DNA from: Jacaranda mimosifolia
Taxonomy: Eukaryota > Streptophyta > Magnoliopsida > Lamiales > Bignoniaceae
Reading direction: 5' to 3'
DNA: 64,000 nucleotides
Assembly: GCA_018894105.1 (NCBI GenBank)
Contig: CM032132.1
Coordinates: forward strand, 29,005,379-29,069,378
Shown here: positions 62,239 through 64,000 of the stretch, in pieces
Layout: each line of letters starts with the position of its first letter
Position numbering within the stretch: the first letter of the stretch is position 1
The notes under the pieces: generated by a model
Seen by the model: the letters and a program-made list of their open reading frames with translations, nothing else
Databases searched by the model: none
Told to the model about the DNA's origin: nothing
Position numbers and translations under genes: made by a program

Positions 62239-64000
62239 AGACTCGGCATCACAAAATGAATTTTTTGAGAGATGAAAGCTACTTTTTTAAATTTTAGTGG
62301 GATGTCTGGAACATCATAGTGATAGCTACAATAGGAAATAATAATATAACGAGAAAAGTGAACTTTATCTCATATCTAGATTAAATAAGATATCTCAGGA
62401 GCATAATCAGGTTCATACATATAAGCTCACAAAAAAGAAGAAAACAAAGTATGTTTTTCTCTATTAATCACATATTGAATGCAACAAATTCAAAAAAAAA
62501 ACCAATAAAACGTATTTACTTTCTGAATCCTCGAGGTTTGTTCCCAACATTCTAAGTTTCAATTAAGCATTTGAAAATTGTCCTTCGATTTGCAAACCAC
62601 AAAGATGTTTTATTCTAGTGAGATAGATTTCAATACGTATCCTCCTAACTCCTAGTGCAGCTAAAAATTACATTGATAATGTCTTCATAGTCATCAATGC
62701 GAATTTTGAGATTCTCACCCCACATATCATTCGATAATGATCATAAGATGCTTTGATGTTCATTAAGTGGTAAGTGGAAGCAACATCTAATCATATCAAT
62801 TACAAGACATCAACCTATATTTGGGAAATAGTATTAAACTATCATTTTTAAAATGCAAAAAGGTCATATTTACTGCAATTTTGATTGGTGAATTCCAGTT
62901 AAAATCGTCCAAGCTGAAACCATTACTATCCCAAAACTAAAAGATTTAAAATAAGCTAAAATTTCAGGAATGCTAAAGTTGCATTAACTCTTACTCTGCC
63001 ATAACAGGGTAAGAAAGTACAGCTACACCACAAGTTCTTAAAAATGCAAGGTGCTTCCATAATTTTTTGTTGAATTAAGACAATTTATTTCCAATGAGTA
63101 ACAGTCTGCTGAACAATGAACTCCCGAGATTTATAGAATCCACCCAAAAAATGATCTAGACACGTAATTGCACTATTTACAAAATCACAAATCCAAACCT
63201 CATTGCAAGCAAGGGCATCGCTAGAGTTGCAATAGCACAGCACCCTTCACCGACTGCCAGGTCTACTCCTAACTCTTCTTTTGGTCGGATAAGCTGTAGA
63301 CTTCATCAGTGAAGAAATACCTCAAGATTCATAACAAACCCAAGATATAAAATACAAAATCAAAAAAAGGGAGAATCTTGAATCAAACTCAAGGACCTTT
63401 TCTCAAAAGCCAAATGGAGTTGATGGATCTAAAATCGAAACAAACGCTTCGTCGCCAGTGCTACCCAATTGCAATGGTTGCTTATTCTTTGTAAGAGGAG
63501 AGAATCGGCCAGAATTACATTGAGATCAAAGAAAAAAGTAGAGCTTTATGGCTACACACAAGAAAAATCAGCTGAAAAAAAAACGACGAAAAAAGGTTTT
63601 TTCTTCTGACTAGAGCACAAAATGCTAAAGCAATGTACAATAAAAATAGCCTAATGCACAAATCCACCAAGTAGCCACAGTGAAAAACAATGCCATTTTG
63701 CATGCAAAAAAGGCAAAAAAAGAAAAAAAAGGGGAAAACAATGCTCATGCGCACAAAACTGTAGATACGTGCATCCGCACTTATAATATATAGTAATACA
63801 TCCACCCCGCCCTGCTTGAATTCCTTGCCATGACATAAATCCATGACATCATATCCAAAATATAACCAATTTATTACCGCTTCGTTATTTTTGTGAATGG
63901 AAGGATGGATGATTGGATTAACTTTTGAATAACTGATAAAACTTAAAATTATTTTATTTAGATATATTATGTTAATTACGTAGGATAAAATAAAGAATGA
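62239..64000. other. AT-rich DNA to the right edge, no supported gene
   Basis: Two short minus-strand open pieces stand out: about 63310-63200 (LQLIRPKEELGVDLAVGEG) and about 63510-63415 (FSPLTKNKQPLQLGSTGDE then AFVSILDPSTPFGF). Neither is linked by clear splice sites or recognised. ORFs at 63515-63844 are poly-T derived hydrophobic noise. Confidence 0.4.

Noticed and set aside
63515..63844. 109-codon ORF at the right edge
   Set aside because: Phe-rich translation of poly-T complement; no homology.

Overview
The window is nuclear DNA of a flowering plant, probably a dicot. It is AT-rich and intron-containing, has no operons, and is dominated by plant-type LTR retrotransposons (Ty3/gypsy, including Tat/Ogre-like elements with a second RNase H), hAT and Mutator-like DNA transposons, MITEs and microsatellites. 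Host-derived sequence recognised by family is limited to an NADP-dependent alkenal double-bond reductase locus (53.3-57.5 kb, minus strand), a broken exon-1 copy of the same gene (37.2-37.4 kb), and an F-box/kelch (SKIP6-like) pseudogene carried inside a retrotransposon LTR (38.2-39.2 kb). No gene in the window appears fully intact.

Layout. 1-1343: end of a minus-strand gypsy element (D'), inserted into an older minus-strand gypsy element E (leader about 1344-2082, LTR 2083-4388). 5220-16928: a minus-strand Tat-like element A, with a left LTR fragment, a nested decayed hAT transposon (about 5438-8600), an extra gag-like segment, the pol domains, gag and the right LTR. 18977-29303: a related plus-strand Tat-like element B with gag, pol and an antisense ORF of the 'putative gypsy-type transposon' family, inserted into one unit of a tandem duplication. 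29.3-33 kb: AT-rich tandem duplications and microsatellites. 33015-35022: Mutator-like TIR element. 35929-36688: solo LTR (F) with a perfect 5-bp target-site duplication. 37617-45230: plus-strand element C, whose long 5' LTR contains the F-box/kelch pseudogene and whose 3' LTR repeats its first half. 45679-49957: minus-strand gag-only element D with a perfect target-site duplication (sister of D'). 50.2-53.1 kb: RNase H gene fragment, hAT MITE, small MITE. 53290-57536: five-exon reductase gene with two lesions. 57.5-64 kb: no recognisable gene; a Helitron-like 3' terminus at 58156-58185 and one unexplained 221-codon ORF.

The region reads as two neighbouring members of a reductase family whose intergenic space has been expanded by nested mobile elements. 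Most of the logic lies in element structure (LTR ends, primer-binding sites, polypurine tracts, target duplications), which can be read directly. Coding capacity is eroded everywhere: every pol domain carries stops or frameshifts, so all elements appear non-autonomous now. All boundaries come from reading by eye; no alignment or database search was run.
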